A DNA stretch of 64,000 nt from Thioclava sp. JE_KL1. Its GTDB lineage: Bacteria > Pseudomonadota > Alphaproteobacteria > Rhodobacterales > Rhodobacteraceae. The translations under genes were made by a program, and so were the position numbers. The DNA lies in the NCBI RefSeq assembly GCF_009296265.1, contig NZ_WBJS01000001.1:310001-374000 (forward strand), in the 5' to 3' direction. Positions within the stretch are counted from its first letter, which is position 1; every line of letters starts with the position of its first letter. Below are positions 62,196 to 64,000 of this stretch, one piece after another. The notes beneath the pieces are model-generated. The model saw only the letters and a list, made by a program, of their open reading frames with translations. It was not told the DNA's origin and searched no databases.

Positions 62196-64000
62196 TGGCC
62201 GACGATCTTCTGACGCCCCAGACCGATTCCTATGACGCCTCCTCGATCGAGGTGCTCGAAGGTCTCGAACCCGTGCGAAAACGCCCCGGCATGTATATCG
62301 GCGGCACGGACGAGCGCGCGCTTCATCACATGGTGGCCGAGGTCCTCGACAACTCGATGGACGAAGCGGTGGCCGGTCACGCCAACCGCATCGAGGTCGA
62401 GCTGCTCGCCGATCATTCCGTCGTCATCCGCGACAACGGGCGCGGCATCCCGATCGACCCGCACCCGAAATTCCCCGGCAAATCCGCGCTGGAAGTCATC
62501 CTTTGCACGCTGCACGCGGGCGGCAAGTTCTCGGGCGACGCCTACGAGACCTCGGGCGGTCTGCACGGGGTGGGCGCCTCGGTGGTCAACGCGCTGTCGG
62601 ACCTGATGGTCGTTCAGGTCGCCAAGAACAAGGAGCTGTATGAACAGCGCTTCTCGCGCGGCATCCCCGAAGGTCCGGTGCAGAAGATCGGCGCGGCGCC
62701 GAACCGTCGCGGCACCACCGTCACCTTCCATGCCGACGAGCAGATCTTCGGCCATCACCGGTTCAAGCCTGCACGTCTGCTAAAGATGGTGCGCTCGAAA
62801 GCGTATCTCTTCTCGGGCGTGGAGATTCGCTGGAAGTCCGAGGTCGACGATGGCGAGACCCCGACCGAAGCGACCTTCCACTTCCCCGGCGGCCTCGCCG
62901 ATTACCTGACCGAGACGCTGAGCGGCGCCAGCACCTATGCCGACCGCCCCTTCTCGGGCAAGGTCGAGTTCCGCGAGAAGTTCAACGTGCCGGGCTCGGT
63001 CGAATGGGCGATCAACTGGACGCCCTCGCGCGACGGTTTCATCCAGTCCTACTGTAACACCGTCCCGACGCCCGAGGGCGGCACCCACGAGGCGGGCTTC
63101 TGGTCGGCGATCCTCAAGGGCATCCGCGCCTATGGCGAGTTGGTGAACAACAAGAAGGCCGCGCAGATCACCCGCGACGACCTGATCACCGGCGGCTGCG
63201 CGCTGGTCTCGTGCTTCATCCGCGAGCCGGAATTCGTGGGCCAGACCAAGGACCGTCTGGCCACCGTCGAGGCGCAGCGTCTGGTCGAAGGCGCGGTGCG
63301 CGACCACTTCGACAACTGGCTGGCCTCGGACACGAAATCCGCAGGCGCGATCCTCGATTTCCTCGTGCTGCGCGCCGAAGAACGCCTCAAGCGCCGGCAG
63401 GAGAAAGAGACCCAGCGCAAATCGGCCACCAAGCGCCTGCGCCTGCCCGGCAAGCTCGTCGATTGTTCGGCCACGAACCGTTCGGGCACGGAGCTGTTCA
63501 TCGTCGAGGGCGACTCGGCGGGTGGCTCGGCCAAGATGGCGCGCGACCGCAAGAACCAGGCGCTGCTGCCCCTGCGCGGCAAGATCCTCAACGTGCTCGG
63601 CGCGGCAAGCTCCAAGCTCGGCTCGAACCAGGAGATCAACGATCTGACGCAGGCGCTCGGCGTGGGGCTCGGCACCAAGTTCAACGTCGACGATCTGCGC
63701 TACGACAAGATCATCATCATGACCGACGCGGACGTGGACGGAGCCCACATCGCCTCGCTTCTGATGACCTTCTTCTTCACCCAGATGCGCCCGATGATCG
63801 ATCAGGGGCACCTCTATCTGGCCTGCCCGCCGCTCTACCGCCTGACCCAAGGGGCCAAGCGCGTCTATGTGGCCGATGACGCCGAGAAGGACGCGATGCT
63901 GGAGAAAGGTCTGGGCGGCAAAGGCAAGATCGACGTGCAGCGCTTCAAGGGTCTGGGCGAGATGGACGCGAAGGACCTGAAAGAAACCACGATGCACCCC
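62196..64000 (+). CDS. parE: DNA topoisomerase IV subunit B (3' partial)
   Basis: The ATPase subunit of topoisomerase IV, which decatenates daughter chromosomes. The window ends inside the gene after 601 codons. ATPase site motifs are present: AEVLDNSMDEAVAGHA, DNGRGIPIDPHP and GGLHGVGASVVNAL. The Toprim part has EGDSAGGSAKMARDRKN and IIIMTDADVDGAHIAS. The last residues GLGEMDAKDLKETTMHP are near the C-terminal end of a roughly 650-residue protein. The start follows GAGAAAGCGAG, a modest site. GyrB is a relative, but the GGTDERALHHMVAEV stretch is of ParE type. Confidence 0.94.

Overview
The window is a dense, GC-rich bacterial chromosome segment with no plasmid or transposon genes. The content points to an alphaproteobacterium of the Rhodobacteraceae (Rhodobacter/Paracoccus/Thioclava type). 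The evidence is a periplasmic cytochrome c2/c550 with an aa3 oxidase subunit I, the FYDLN zinc-ribbon protein with an acidic tail, a Hint_2-type RTX protein, DUF2244 and MOSC neighbours, flavin-dependent ThyX, and Rhodobacterales-style rpmH-rnpA-yidD-ttcA...yidC-MOSC-engB synteny. Genus level is a guess. Both ends cut genes: odhB (missing its 5' end) at base 1 and parE (missing its 3' end) at base 64000.

Layout. 1-3.4 kb: end of the 2-oxoglutarate dehydrogenase operon (odhB, a MAPEG membrane protein, lpd). 3.4-11.3 kb: thioesterase, HrpB helicase, DUF3108 protein, MeaB GTPase, copper chaperone, rpmB, GntR regulator and a YgjP-like metallopeptidase. 11.4-14.1 kb: FYDLN protein, tRNA-Ala(GGC), tRNA-Arg(ACG) and a membrane histidine kinase. 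14.3-21.4 kb: the rpmH-rnpA-yidD-ttcA and yidC-MOSC-engB clusters, split by a degenerate GGDEF-EAL membrane protein. 21.4-30.4 kb: argF-argD, a ZIP transporter, an FMN lactate dehydrogenase, a MarR-GNAT fusion, L25, Pth, a glyoxalase-fold protein and ThyX. 30.4-31.0 kb: two perfect palindromes and an orphan membrane/coiled-coil gene of different composition. 31.5-36.6 kb: a PotABCD-type ABC importer with a DUF2314 protein embedded in it. 36.7-44.3 kb: an accessory-looking block with an RTX-Hint protein, a phage-fibre-like protein carrying an SGNH-hydrolase-like domain, tRNA-Leu(GAG) and a secreted protein. 44.5-48.3 kb: lipB, cytochrome c2, ctaD, DUF2244. 48.3-64 kb: small proteins, YqeY, carA, an MshEN-glycosyltransferase, GntR regulator, pyrimidine nucleotidase, UbiH-type hydroxylase, MATE pump, cytochrome b and c', methyltransferase, PPK2, glutathione transferase, EamA-like protein and parE.

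Functional links. odhB/lpd, cytochrome c2, ctaD, the cytochrome b/c' pair and the UbiH-type hydroxylase belong to respiratory metabolism. argF, argD and carA are arginine/carbamoyl-phosphate genes at two sites. rpmH, rnpA, yidD, yidC, engB, rpmB, L25, Pth, TtcA and three tRNAs are translation and membrane-insertion functions.

The most interesting leads are: (1) a processive-type GT2 glycosyltransferase with an N-terminal MshEN-like (c-di-GMP-binding type) domain, preceded by a CtrA-like TTAA-N7-TTAAC site and carrying an apparent C-terminal frameshift; (2) the fibre-like SGNH protein beside the RTX-Hint protein and tRNA-Leu; (3) a perfect FNR/FnrL box between divergent ppk2 and a glutathione transferase; (4) a GGDEF-EAL protein that has lost both catalytic signatures, inserted in the rnpA-yidC region. 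All function calls come from reading motifs by eye; no database search was run.
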